Origin: Hyphococcus sp002388885
GTDB taxonomy: Bacteria; Pseudomonadota; Alphaproteobacteria; Caulobacterales; Parvularculaceae
Direction of reading: 5' to 3'
Assembly: GCA_036724105.1 (NCBI GenBank)
Contig: DAIMGF010000008.1
Coordinates: forward strand, 62,001-126,000
Length of the DNA: 64,000 bases
The notes beneath the pieces were generated by a model. The model did no database searches and was not told where the DNA came from. It saw only the letters and a program-made list of their open reading frames with translations. Below, in pieces: positions 8,380-16,021 of this stretch; within the stretch, counting starts at the first letter, position 1, and every line of letters begins with the position of its first letter. The translations under genes were made by a program, and so were the position numbers.

Positions 8380-8979
8380 TCAGCCCTCGTCCGGGGCTGT
8401 TTCACGTTTCCACGTGTATGTCCGATTTGGCCGCCATTCGCCATCGACGATATTGTAACTTTCCGTCACATGGGTTTCTGCATCCGGGTTGTAGGCGATA
8501 TGGCCCTGCAAAGTAGGCGCGCCCTGCGGCGGGTAAAACGTCTGGGCGGTTTTCGTCCTGTCGTCCTCGCGCCAGAGGACGCCGACGCCCATCGCGCCGC
8601 CAAACCCGAACTGCTCCAGCACTGCTTTTCCTTCTCCTGCATGCCAATACTGCCGAAACCGCCAGTAATCGCCCGTCTCCTTGCCGTCGACGATCCCGAA
8701 AAGACGTCCTGTCATGGAATTGGCGTAACCTTTTTTCCATTCAATGGCGTAGGCCTCCATGGGCTCGCTCTCGCTTTGATACTCGGCGTTTGAAGTGACC
8801 CACCGGCCGCCGTCTTTCGTCAGGAATTCGATGTCGTCGAGATACCATTGCGGCGCAGGCGACGCGGTATCTGGCGGCGTCTCACGCTGAAGGGTGAGGG
8901 CGATGGAGGGGGCTGCGCTTTCTTCGGCGTAGCCGTTTGAAAAGGCAGGCAACAACGCCAGGACAATTGCTAATCGCAT
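8380..8979 (-). CDS. Exported protein of unknown function
   Basis: A 199-residue protein with a short signal peptide (MRLAIVLALLPAFSNGYAEE). The mature part is rich in Trp and Tyr, with the segments WYLDDIEFLTKDGGRWVTSNAEYQS, TGDYWRFRQYWHAGEGK and ESYNIVDGEWRPNRTYTW. This suggests a small all-beta domain with lipocalin-like or DUF1579-like strand spacing. No family is assigned with confidence. It precedes the phytase-like lipoprotein by 22 bp on the same strand, so the two probably form a cell-envelope operon. Confidence 0.6.
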   Translation of the reverse strand: MRLAIVLALLPAFSNGYAEESAAPSIALTLQRETPPDTASPAPQWYLDDIEFLTKDGGRWVTSNAEYQSESEPMEAYAIEWKKGYANSMTGRLFGIVDGKETGDYWRFRQYWHAGEGKAVLEQFGFGGAMGVGVLWREDDRTKTAQTFYPPQGAPTLQGHIAYNPDAETHVTESYNIVDGEWRPNRTYTWKRETAPDEG

Positions 8980-9278
8980 GGCTGCACCTCAATCTGCTGT
9001 TTCTGTTGCGACATCTTCGATAGTGCGCCCCTGCCAGTCGGGCGTCAATTCCGGGACCTGATTACGCAATGCGGACCTCCGAATTCATTTTATCGAATCG
9101 CGAATCGGAAGATATTTCACATGCTTGCAGGAACCGGCGTTTCGTGGCCACGCAAGCAGACCCACGAAAATAACGGTTTCGGCAAACAGTCGCCTGTTCG
9201 ATGCAGTCGTCTGCGCCTGTCTACTTATGCCGCGGCGGTCGTTTTCTGACGGTGCGTTTTCAGTCAAGGGGGAATAAA

Positions 9279-9983
9279 ATGTTGATTTCTCGATTTCTTG
9301 CGTCGGCCATTGCGACCGCTGGAATGTTCACCGCGTCCGCTAACGCCACGACGTTCATTTTCAAATCCGGTGGCGCGTTCATAGACACGCCGACTGGCAA
9401 TGTCGCCATGGATTGCGGCACCGTGGGCGCCGATCTTTGCACCGATGATGATTCGCTGGGATTCAGCTATTCCAAGGACGGCGTGAATTTCACCGCATCG
9501 GCGTATCAATATACGGATAATACCTATGCTGATCGCGATACGACGCTGTTAATTCAGGATATCTCTCCGGAAAACTCCGGTCTCGGCGCTTTCTCCGAGA
9601 ATGACGTCAAAAACGATCAGACGCAGTTCAACACGCTTGAATCGATTGAATTCGTTTTCGATAGCGCCGTCTTCATGACCAACATTGAATTCAACGCCGG
9701 CGACGATCAGGATTGCTCCGGCCCGCAGGGGGAAGGCCCATGCGGCGATTTCGACCTCTGGATTGACGGGATGTTCTTCGCCACGATGACGGCGGTCGAT
9801 TTCTTGACGGATGTTTTCATCGGCACGACTTTCGAATTTCGCGCCGTGACGCCGAACGCTGGATTTGCGATCGCTCAGTTTGAAGTGAGGGAAGTGCCAA
9901 TCCCGGGTGCTATACCGCTGTTCCTGGCGGGTCTGGCGGGTCTCGGTTTTGCCTCTCGCCGGAGCAAAAGTAAGCAGAGCTAA
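9279..9983 (+). CDS. VPLPA-CTERM-type surface protein
   Basis: A 234-residue exported protein from the ATG at 9279 (signal peptide MLISRFLASAIATAGMFTASANA). The mature domain is acidic, with paired cysteines (MDCGTVGADLC and CSGPQGEGPC). The end has VPIPGAIPLFLAGLAGLGF, a one-helix tail, and a basic cluster ASRRSKSK, which is the tripartite PEP-CTERM/VPLPA-CTERM sorting signal. Such signals are recognised by an exosortase, not encoded here. An earlier upstream start would disrupt the signal peptide. It is followed by a terminator and then a second protein of the same class. Confidence 0.82.
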   Translation: MLISRFLASAIATAGMFTASANATTFIFKSGGAFIDTPTGNVAMDCGTVGADLCTDDDSLGFSYSKDGVNFTASAYQYTDNTYADRDTTLLIQDISPENSGLGAFSENDVKNDQTQFNTLESIEFVFDSAVFMTNIEFNAGDDQDCSGPQGEGPCGDFDLWIDGMFFATMTAVDFLTDVFIGTTFEFRAVTPNAGFAIAQFEVREVPIPGAIPLFLAGLAGLGFASRRSKSKQS

Positions 9984-10010
9984 CCGCGAACACGCTGACC
10001 AAAACAAACG

Positions 10011-10040
10011 AAACAACGGCCTCTGACTTGCGTTGTTTTT
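10011..10040 (+). terminator. Intrinsic terminator after first VPLPA gene
   Basis: An 8-bp stem AAACAACG / CGTTGTTT with a 12-nt loop runs directly into a T-rich end (GTTGTTTTT). It lies 28 bp beyond the stop of the VPLPA-CTERM gene, so the two VPLPA genes are probably separate transcription units. Confidence 0.65.
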
Positions 10041-10177
10041 AACGAAACAGATCAACGCTCAGCAGCTTCGTTGCCTGTCTATGGAGTCCGCAAAAAATCC
10101 CTTTGTTAAGGGGTTTACACAATGCTATTGTGGTAATGTGGAAAGGTGCGGTCTGGTACGGGCCGCTATGGTGTATC

Positions 10178-10822
10178 ATGAAAAACTTGGTTGCGGCGGT
10201 AGCCGCGGGCGCAACGCTTCTGGCGGCGAATGCGCATGCCGAATACTTGGATTTCGTCGCAGAGGCCGCTGGCAATGAGCGCGGAGTTGCAGACGGAACG
10301 ATCATTAACTTTGGAGGTCTTGACGTTACATTCACGTCGCTAAGCGCAGGCGCGTTTTTCGCGTATTTCGACGATCTGTCGAACGGAAAACCGGCGGGCC
10401 TAGGCGTGTGCGAGATCCTTATCGCGGGACCGGGATCGGCATGCGCCAACCCGGGAGATGACAATATTCGTCTGGGCGATGCGGTTACGCTGACGTTCGG
10501 TGAAACCGTTGCGGTCAGCTCTTTTTCGTTCACCGACGCCGATCACAACGATCTGAATTTGAACAATACCAATACGTTGTTGATCGCGATTAATGATCCG
10601 AACGCATTCGTGCAATATACCTTCGCTGAGGCGGTTGCGCTGGTCATCGCAGGGGTCGATCTGATCCGGTTTGCTTTCGACGATGCCGGGACCGGCGTTC
10701 AGTTTTACGTAAACGGGTTTGAGGCGACGCCGGTGCCGCTTCCTGCGGCGGCTCCTTTGCTGCTCCTGGGATTGGCCGGGCTCGGGCTTACTTCACGTCG
10801 TCGCCGTAAAAAACAGGCTTGA
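10178..10822 (+). CDS. VPLPA-CTERM sorting-domain protein
   Basis: A 214-residue exported protein from the ATG at 10178 (MKNLVAAVAAGATLLAANAHAE). The mature part has beta-rich segments (TIINFGGLDVTFTSLSAG, VTLTFGETVAVSSFSFTDADHND) like those of PEP-CTERM domain proteins. The tail is exact for the class: TPVPLPAAAPLLLLGLAGLGL followed by TSRRRRKKQA. It is expected to be processed by an exosortase and displayed on the surface or incorporated in extracellular matrix. It is a divergent relative of the preceding gene. Longer frames starting upstream place the signal peptide internally and were not used. Confidence 0.85.
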   Translation: MKNLVAAVAAGATLLAANAHAEYLDFVAEAAGNERGVADGTIINFGGLDVTFTSLSAGAFFAYFDDLSNGKPAGLGVCEILIAGPGSACANPGDDNIRLGDAVTLTFGETVAVSSFSFTDADHNDLNLNNTNTLLIAINDPNAFVQYTFAEAVALVIAGVDLIRFAFDDAGTGVQFYVNGFEATPVPLPAAAPLLLLGLAGLGLTSRRRRKKQA

Positions 10823-10868
10823 TATAGATTGCTGTTGAACTGGGCGTGATGTTATCTAATTTAGTTAA

Positions 10869-10890
10869 ATGAGGTATCTAGATACCTCAT
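10869..10890. promoter_or_regulatory. Perfect 22-bp palindrome upstream of rplM
   Basis: The arm ATGAGGTATCT at 10869-10879 is followed without spacer by its exact reverse complement at 10880-10890. There is no U-tract, so it does not look like a terminator. It lies in the A+T-rich gap between the VPLPA gene and the rplM leader, about 135 bp before the rplM start. Its symmetry fits a dimeric regulator site, but no regulator is identified. Confidence 0.5.
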
Positions 10891-10933
10891 AAATAATGCC
10901 CTGATTTCACACATTTTCTTGGAATAATGTTGA

Positions 10934-11001
10934 CGAAACCGGATTCGGGCTGTACCTGCCGCGCTTCGCGTTGCGGGACAGGCCCGTTCTGGCCGGTTTC
11001 G
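10934..11001 (+). promoter_or_regulatory. Structured leader of rplM-rpsI
   Basis: The arms CGAAACCGG (10934-10942) and CCGGTTTCG (10993-11001) pair perfectly over 9 bp. Inside them CGGGC (10946-10950) pairs with GCCCG (10982-10986), and the C+G-rich core can fold further. The structure ends 24 nt before the rplM ATG, close to the ribosome-binding region. In Escherichia coli the rplM-rpsI operon is controlled at translation by L13; a comparable leader is plausible here but unproven. Confidence 0.5.
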
Positions 11002-11025
11002 CCTCAAGAATTCAGGATAAACGAA

Positions 11026-11499
11026 ATGAAAACCTACGCCATGAAACCGGCGGAAGCGGCGGACCAGAAAAACTGGATCGTGATCGACGCAGAGGGCCTC
11101 GTTGTGGGCCGCCTCGCGTCCGTCATCGCCACCCGCCTGCGCGGCAAACACAAGCCCGCCTATACCCCGCATGTGGACTGCGGCGATAACGTCGTCGTCG
11201 TGAATGCAGAAAAGGTCGTCTATACCGGCCGCAAAATGAGCAACAAAAAGTTCTACTGGCACACCGGCTATCCCGGCGGCATCAAGGAACGCACCATGGA
11301 GAAGCTGCTTGGCGGCGCCCATCCTGAGCGCGTGCTGATGAAGGCGGTTGAGCGCATGATGCCGAAGGATTCGCCGCTTGCCCGCAAGCAGATGACGAAC
11401 CTCAAAATCTACGCCGGCGCGGAGCATCCGCATGAGGCGCAAAGCCCTGCGAAACTCGACGTCGCGGCCATGAATTCCAAGAACCAGAGAGACGCCTAA
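11026..11499 (+). CDS. rplM: 50S ribosomal protein L13
   Basis: A 157-residue protein from the ATG at 11026 (MKTYAMKPAEAADQKNWIVIDA). The uL13 core is unmistakable: GLVVGRLASVIATRLRGKHK, CGDNVVVVNAEKVVYTGRK, HTGYPGGIKE and MPKDSPLARKQMTNLKIYAGAEHPHEAQ. It assembles early into the large subunit. It ends one base before rpsI (TAA directly followed by ATG), giving the usual L13-S9 operon. The upstream frame before this ATG overlaps the structured leader and is not part of the protein. The C-terminal ~10 residues extend beyond the E. coli protein. Confidence 0.97.
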   Translation: MKTYAMKPAEAADQKNWIVIDAEGLVVGRLASVIATRLRGKHKPAYTPHVDCGDNVVVVNAEKVVYTGRKMSNKKFYWHTGYPGGIKERTMEKLLGGAHPERVLMKAVERMMPKDSPLARKQMTNLKIYAGAEHPHEAQSPAKLDVAAMNSKNQRDA

Positions 11500-11991
11500 A
11501 TGAGCACGACATCCCTAGAAGACCTGAAAGACGTCGCCGCCGAAGCTGGCGTCGTCGCCGCGCCAGAAGAAGTTGCGCCGCCGGCTGAACCGAAGATCGA
11601 CGCGCTGGGCCGCGCCTACGCCACCGGCAAACGTAAAACGGCCGTCGCACGCGTATGGATCAAGCCGGGCGCCGGTCGGATTTCCGTTAACGGCAAGGAC
11701 CACACCGAATATTTCGGCCGCGCCGTGCTGCAGATGATCATCAAGCAGCCGCTGGTCGCCGCAGAGCGCAACGATCAGTTCGACGTTGTCTGCACGGTTT
11801 CGGGTTCTGGTCCTTCCGGCCAGGCCGGCGCCGTTCGCCACGGCATTGCCCGTGCGCTCACCTTCTATGAGCCAGGCTTGCGCCCGACCCTAAAAAAGGG
11901 CGGTTTCCTGACTCGCGACTCGCGCACCGTGGAACGCAAGAAATACGGCCGTAAGAAAGCCCGCCGTTCGTTCCAGTTCTCGAAACGCTAA
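11500..11991 (+). CDS. rpsI: 30S ribosomal protein S9
   Basis: A 163-residue uS9 with the standard core: ATGKRKTAVARVWIKPGAG, VNGKDHTEYFGR, VSGSGPSGQAGAVRHGIARAL, and the basic tail RKKYGRKKARRSFQFSKR that reaches towards the P-site tRNA. An Ala/Glu-rich N-terminal extension of about 35 residues precedes the core, as usual in alphaproteobacteria. It is immediately downstream of and translationally coupled to rplM. A terminator hairpin follows at 12034. Confidence 0.97.
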   Translation: MSTTSLEDLKDVAAEAGVVAAPEEVAPPAEPKIDALGRAYATGKRKTAVARVWIKPGAGRISVNGKDHTEYFGRAVLQMIIKQPLVAAERNDQFDVVCTVSGSGPSGQAGAVRHGIARALTFYEPGLRPTLKKGGFLTRDSRTVERKKYGRKKARRSFQFSKR

Positions 11992-12033
11992 TCGCGTCTC
12001 GAAGACGTTTCCAAAGGTTAATCTTTTGCGGAG

Positions 12034-12070
12034 CGCCGTAAGCCAGCTTTTAAGCGGTTTACGGCGTTTC
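12034..12070 (+). terminator. Terminator of the rplM-rpsI operon
   Basis: An 8-bp stem CGCCGTAA (12034-12041) pairs with TTACGGCG (12059-12066), followed by TTTCCTT. It lies 42 bp after the rpsI stop. Confidence 0.65.
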
Positions 12071-12151
12071 CTTATCAGATCTGTAATGTTTGGAGCGTGT
12101 TCGTGTCCGATCGTTAATTTGAGATCGGGGGCGGTGCGATGGACTATATAG

Positions 12152-12213
12152 TCCTCCCACAACACAGTTTCCCAAGAGCGCCGCTTCCAGTTTCAGAAGC
12201 GGCGTTCTTCATT
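12152..12213 (+). ncRNA. Possible small RNA ending in a strong hairpin
   Basis: Between convergent rpsI and tamB, a TTGAGA (12119-12124) and an ACTATA/TATATA box (12143-12150) resemble a promoter. Downstream comes a pyrimidine-rich TCCTCCCACAACACAG segment like the anti-Shine-Dalgarno loops of several alphaproteobacterial sRNAs. Then a 14-bp hairpin (12174-12187 with 12196-12209) ends in a T-rich sequence. The hairpin alone could simply terminate transcription of the converging genes. Only the structure is seen; the RNA is inferred. Confidence 0.3.
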
Positions 12214-12222
12214 TGTTGGGCG

Positions 12223-12350
12223 CTAAAAATCCTTCTTCCAGTTCGCCGAGATGGTCTGGTCGCCGGTCTGTTCAATCTCCGTTTCCACCGTGATGTTGTC
12301 GGTGATTTCGTATTTGACGCGGACGGACCCGTTCTTGCCTTCCGCGTCCT
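12223..12350 (-). pseudogene. Out-of-frame true C-terminus of tamB
   Basis: On the minus strand from about 12350 the adjacent frame reads DAEGKNGSVRVKYEITDN, then ITVETEIEQTGDQTISANWK and KDF with a TAG at 12223-12225. That is the canonical TamB ending, including the terminal aromatic residue. The annotated frame instead leaves the family at SAGRGRQERV and stops at 12272. The distance from the ATG to the canonical stop is a multiple of three plus one, so one base is in excess (or two are missing) near 12347-12353. This could be a real mutation or a sequence error. Confidence 0.8.
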
Positions 12351-15300
12351 GCGGAGACGAAAAGCCCGTCGGCCACATATTTCCCGACCGTCAGCGAGCC
12401 GCCGCCGTTTTCAGGGTCTATATCGACATTGAGAAGATCGAGGCCGACGGCGTTGCGCAGACGACCGGTAACGCCTTCGCCGCCGAACGGGCCGATCCCG
12501 CTCAAGGACGCCAGCGCTTCGGCGATTTGAATAGACTCGAAAGGCGAGAGGTCCTGCGCCGGCTTGCCGAACAGGATGAGCGCCATCACGTCCTCCTGCG
12601 GCAGAGAGGGCGTGGACTCCAGCGACACCTGCGGCTCCTGCGCACGGCCGGAAATGACAATTGCCGCCGTGACGCCGTCGCCGGCATCATGTTCGGCGCG
12701 GATGTCGAGAACCGGATTGTTGACGGACAGAAGATCGAACCGGATTGCGCCGCGCGTCAAATCGAAACGCCGGCCCGAAAAATCGAGCCAGCCGCGTCTC
12801 AACGACAGATCGCCGACCACCACGGGTTGCTCGCGGCCGTTGACGACTGTGGCGTTCGCCGACCACTCGCTTTCAAGGCCGCGACCGCGAATGAAAATGC
12901 GGTCGTCGGCGGAAAGCTTGATCGTGTATTTGAGCGTTGAATTGCGTTCCGGCGTCAGCGTTTGCGGCGCAGCGCGCTCATCATTGTAAGCGACCACTTC
13001 GATATCCACCAGGCCGGTGCTTTCCGGCGTCACGATTTCCGCATCCATCTCGTCGATAACGATGTCGCCGTTGGCTTCGAGCGCGTCGAACGGGCCGGAG
13101 ACTTTCAGCGTTCCATTGGCGCGGACTTTGTTGATCGGGTGCGCAGCCAGTTCCGCATTATCAAGCGTCACATCAAGATTGACGCGCGATGCATCGCCCA
13201 GCGTCAGGTCGCCGGTGAAAGTGATCGCATCATCGCGCGACTGGTCCGCACCGCGCGCGCCGCCCGTAAATGACACGACGCTTCCCCCGCTCTGGTATGT
13301 TGCGTTTGCTTCGGCATGCAAACCGGCGAGAGAGAACCCGGAGCCGAGTTCCGTATAGGCGCTTTCGGTCAGGTTGGCGCTGCCGGAAAGGTCCGGCGCG
13401 CTGGTGTCGCCGCCAAGGTTGAAATTCGCGGCGAGCTTTCCTTCCATGGTCTGCAATGTCGGCGGCAGATAGGCGGCGAGCGCCTGAATATCGCCGTCAT
13501 AGCGGATGAAGCCGTCCAGTGGTCCTTCGGTGTTGATGGCGACTTTCGGCGCGCGCGTCAGCCTTGCTGGCAGAACGATGCGCATATCGATTTTTTCATC
13601 TGCGTTATCGTCCGTCAGGGTGATGGCGCCGCCGTCCCAGACGGCGTTGCCTGAAATGGAAGCTTCTTCCCGGTTCAACAAAAGCGAGCTCAGGCTGAAA
13701 TCGGCGCGCGCCGGGATTTCTGCATTTGTATCAAGATCGAGCGTCATGGAAATCTGCCCGTCGGCGTTCGGAATATTCACGTTTTGCAACACGGCGTCCG
13801 CCCGCCAGCGCGTGGCCGAGATCGCACCGTCAAGCGCGATTGTTCCGCTGTCGCCATAGGCAAGGCGCAGGTTACTGACATTCACGCCGTCTTCGAGATT
13901 GATGCGCGCCGGTTCGGTAAGCCGCGCGCGGTTGTCAGCGATCAATGCTTCGAACTGAGAGAGCATGATGCCGGGAGCGCCGCGCAGCGCGACGGTTCCT
14001 TCGGCTCTGTAGTCAAGAATGTTTTCAATATTCGGCGCGGAAAAGCTGTCACCGGTAAGGCTGACATTGACGGCGCCTGGCGGGCCCTGCGCGGTCATCG
14101 CAAAACCTGAAACCGAAATATTCCGGACGCTCAGCTCGCCAGCATTGATGCTCAGGTTGTTGAGCGCGCCGTCGCGTGAAAGAACGCCCTTGATGGTTGC
14201 GTCGCCAGTGACGATGACGCCCGGCCACGGTTCCGCATCGTCTTCGCCGTTGAACGTCAGATCAAGATTGGCCGTCTGCGGGCCGGGATTGAAATCGCCG
14301 GTTCCTTCAAGGCGAAATCCGCGGCCAGCATAAAGCAGCCTCGGCGCGCGGATGAGACCGCTATCCGATGACCGCAACTGCGCTTCAAGCCGCCGCGGCG
14401 CGCGGTTGCGTGCGGTTGCGAGAATATCGCCGGTCGGCAGCTTCGGCAGGCCCGCAAGTTCCGCTTTCACCGCCATGGGTGGCAGCGCGCTGTCGTTCAT
14501 GCGCAGTTCCGGCGTTTCGAAATTTGCTATCGCGGTGAAACGGTCGAGCGGTCCGGAAATGTTGAGGTCACCGGCGATGGCCCCTGTCGCCACGACCGAC
14601 GCCGCCAGCGCACGGATGGCGTCAGGCGTCAGCGAGAAATCACCGTCAAGGTCGATATTCTTGTTAGCTGATTCGTAAGCGCCCGCGCCGCGGAAGGTTG
14701 CGCCGTCTGCGGTTTCCACCGACAGGTGATTTGCGCGGAAATGCGTGCCGAGATCAATGTCGATAACGCCGGAACCTTGAACGCCGGATGCGAGGACGGA
14801 AGGCAGGGCGGTGTTCTCTGCAAGCGTCAATGTCAGTTCGCCTATAAGTTTGCGCGCAAGGTCCGTGCGGCCGTTTTCGATTGAGATATCGGCAACCGGT
14901 CCGTCGACTGTCGCCATCAGTGCGTAGTCATTGCGCCGCCAGTTGAGTTCTGACGTGATCGTTGCCGTTTCGCCTAGATATGTCTGGATTTCCTGACGAT
15001 AGCCTTCGGCAAAGGCGGCGTTCAGCGAGGACGTAAACTGATCGACTACGCCGCGTGTCGCCCTCCAGTTGATAACGCCGTCAATGGCGCCGACGGCCGA
15101 CGTAAGCGATCTAACGGTGAGTTTTCCACCGCGTTTGTCGAAATCAAGCCGCGCGTCGAGCGATGCCGGCGCCGCCAGTTCCATAATATGCGCGAGCCGT
15201 TCGCCAGCCATGAAAGCGATATTGAGATCGGCGCCGGTAAAGTTTTCGAGATCGCTGGCGATCGACAATTCAATTTCGCCATAATATCCGACAACGCCCG

Positions 15301-16021
15301 TTAGTTCGACCGTCGCGTCTTCAATCCCGCCGGCGCCTTTCGCATCGACCCGTAGCGGCCCATGCAGATCGAGCAAAGTGGCGATGACGCCTTCGATTTC
15401 GGCGACCACCTCAGCGTCAAGAAAGAATCGGTCCTCACGCGGCGCCTTTTCGAACGTGATGTCCGCCTGATCGAATCCGCCGCTGCTGGTGAGCGCAAGA
15501 CGCGCATAGATATCCGGCCCGTCGAGACGCAGCGATCCCGCGCCGTCGATCCGTTCCATCTTTCCGTTCACTGACGCCTGAAAATCGGTGATCTCGATGG
15601 TTTCGATGGAAAGCTTCGGCGCATTGATTGACAGGTCGATTTGCGCGCCTTCATCCTCTGGCTTTTCTCCCGGCGGCGGGTCGCGATTAAGCCGCGCGCC
15701 GGTGACCAACGCTTCGTCGATGACTATGCGCTTGCGGATAAGCGCGAGCGGCCGCCAGCGCAGTTCTAGCCTGTCGGCGGTGAGCCACGGACCTTGTTGG
15801 TCCTCGAGAGAGACGTTTTCGAGGATGACCAAGCCAGGCGGCGCGCCTTTGAGGGCGCCGATATCCGCCTTGCTGTTGAGCGCGCGCCCGAGTTCCGCCT
15901 CAACGATTTCTTCCAGGAACTCCCGTCCCGGCGGCGTGTGAAACAGCCCGACCCAGGCGATAATGACTGCCGCCATCAGCGTCGCTGCGATCATCCCGCA
16001 TATGGTGAGGATTCGTTTCAT
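12272..16021 (-). CDS. tamB: Translocation/assembly module TamB, 3' end frameshifted
   Basis: A 1249-residue protein with an N-terminal membrane anchor (MKRILTICGMIAATLMAAVIIAWVGLF). A very long repetitive beta-strand body follows, then the conserved DUF490/TamB C-terminal domain (about 950 onward: PVVVGDLSLRRGWLDFSGRRFDL, MALILFGKPAQDLSPFESIQIAEAL, GSLTVGKYVADGLFVSAG). TamB spans the periplasm and works with TamA in outer-membrane protein insertion or lipid transport. Its start overlaps the tamA stop by one base (TGATG). The last ~28 codons are out of frame with the family: the expected ending lies in the adjacent frame and stops at 12223. See the separate entry. Confidence 0.9.
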   Translation of the reverse strand: MKRILTICGMIAATLMAAVIIAWVGLFHTPPGREFLEEIVEAELGRALNSKADIGALKGAPPGLVILENVSLEDQQGPWLTADRLELRWRPLALIRKRIVIDEALVTGARLNRDPPPGEKPEDEGAQIDLSINAPKLSIETIEITDFQASVNGKMERIDGAGSLRLDGPDIYARLALTSSGGFDQADITFEKAPREDRFFLDAEVVAEIEGVIATLLDLHGPLRVDAKGAGGIEDATVELTGVVGYYGEIELSIASDLENFTGADLNIAFMAGERLAHIMELAAPASLDARLDFDKRGGKLTVRSLTSAVGAIDGVINWRATRGVVDQFTSSLNAAFAEGYRQEIQTYLGETATITSELNWRRNDYALMATVDGPVADISIENGRTDLARKLIGELTLTLAENTALPSVLASGVQGSGVIDIDLGTHFRANHLSVETADGATFRGAGAYESANKNIDLDGDFSLTPDAIRALAASVVATGAIAGDLNISGPLDRFTAIANFETPELRMNDSALPPMAVKAELAGLPKLPTGDILATARNRAPRRLEAQLRSSDSGLIRAPRLLYAGRGFRLEGTGDFNPGPQTANLDLTFNGEDDAEPWPGVIVTGDATIKGVLSRDGALNNLSINAGELSVRNISVSGFAMTAQGPPGAVNVSLTGDSFSAPNIENILDYRAEGTVALRGAPGIMLSQFEALIADNRARLTEPARINLEDGVNVSNLRLAYGDSGTIALDGAISATRWRADAVLQNVNIPNADGQISMTLDLDTNAEIPARADFSLSSLLLNREEASISGNAVWDGGAITLTDDNADEKIDMRIVLPARLTRAPKVAINTEGPLDGFIRYDGDIQALAAYLPPTLQTMEGKLAANFNLGGDTSAPDLSGSANLTESAYTELGSGFSLAGLHAEANATYQSGGSVVSFTGGARGADQSRDDAITFTGDLTLGDASRVNLDVTLDNAELAAHPINKVRANGTLKVSGPFDALEANGDIVIDEMDAEIVTPESTGLVDIEVVAYNDERAAPQTLTPERNSTLKYTIKLSADDRIFIRGRGLESEWSANATVVNGREQPVVVGDLSLRRGWLDFSGRRFDLTRGAIRFDLLSVNNPVLDIRAEHDAGDGVTAAIVISGRAQEPQVSLESTPSLPQEDVMALILFGKPAQDLSPFESIQIAEALASLSGIGPFGGEGVTGRLRNAVGLDLLNVDIDPENGGGSLTVGKYVADGLFVSAGRGRQERVRPRQIRNHRQHHGGNGD

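Noticed and set aside
12251..12940. A long plus-strand open frame (229 codons) over tamB
   Set aside because: It lies antisense to the well-supported tamB, is rich in Arg, has no ribosome-binding site and shows no domain; it is a shadow frame.
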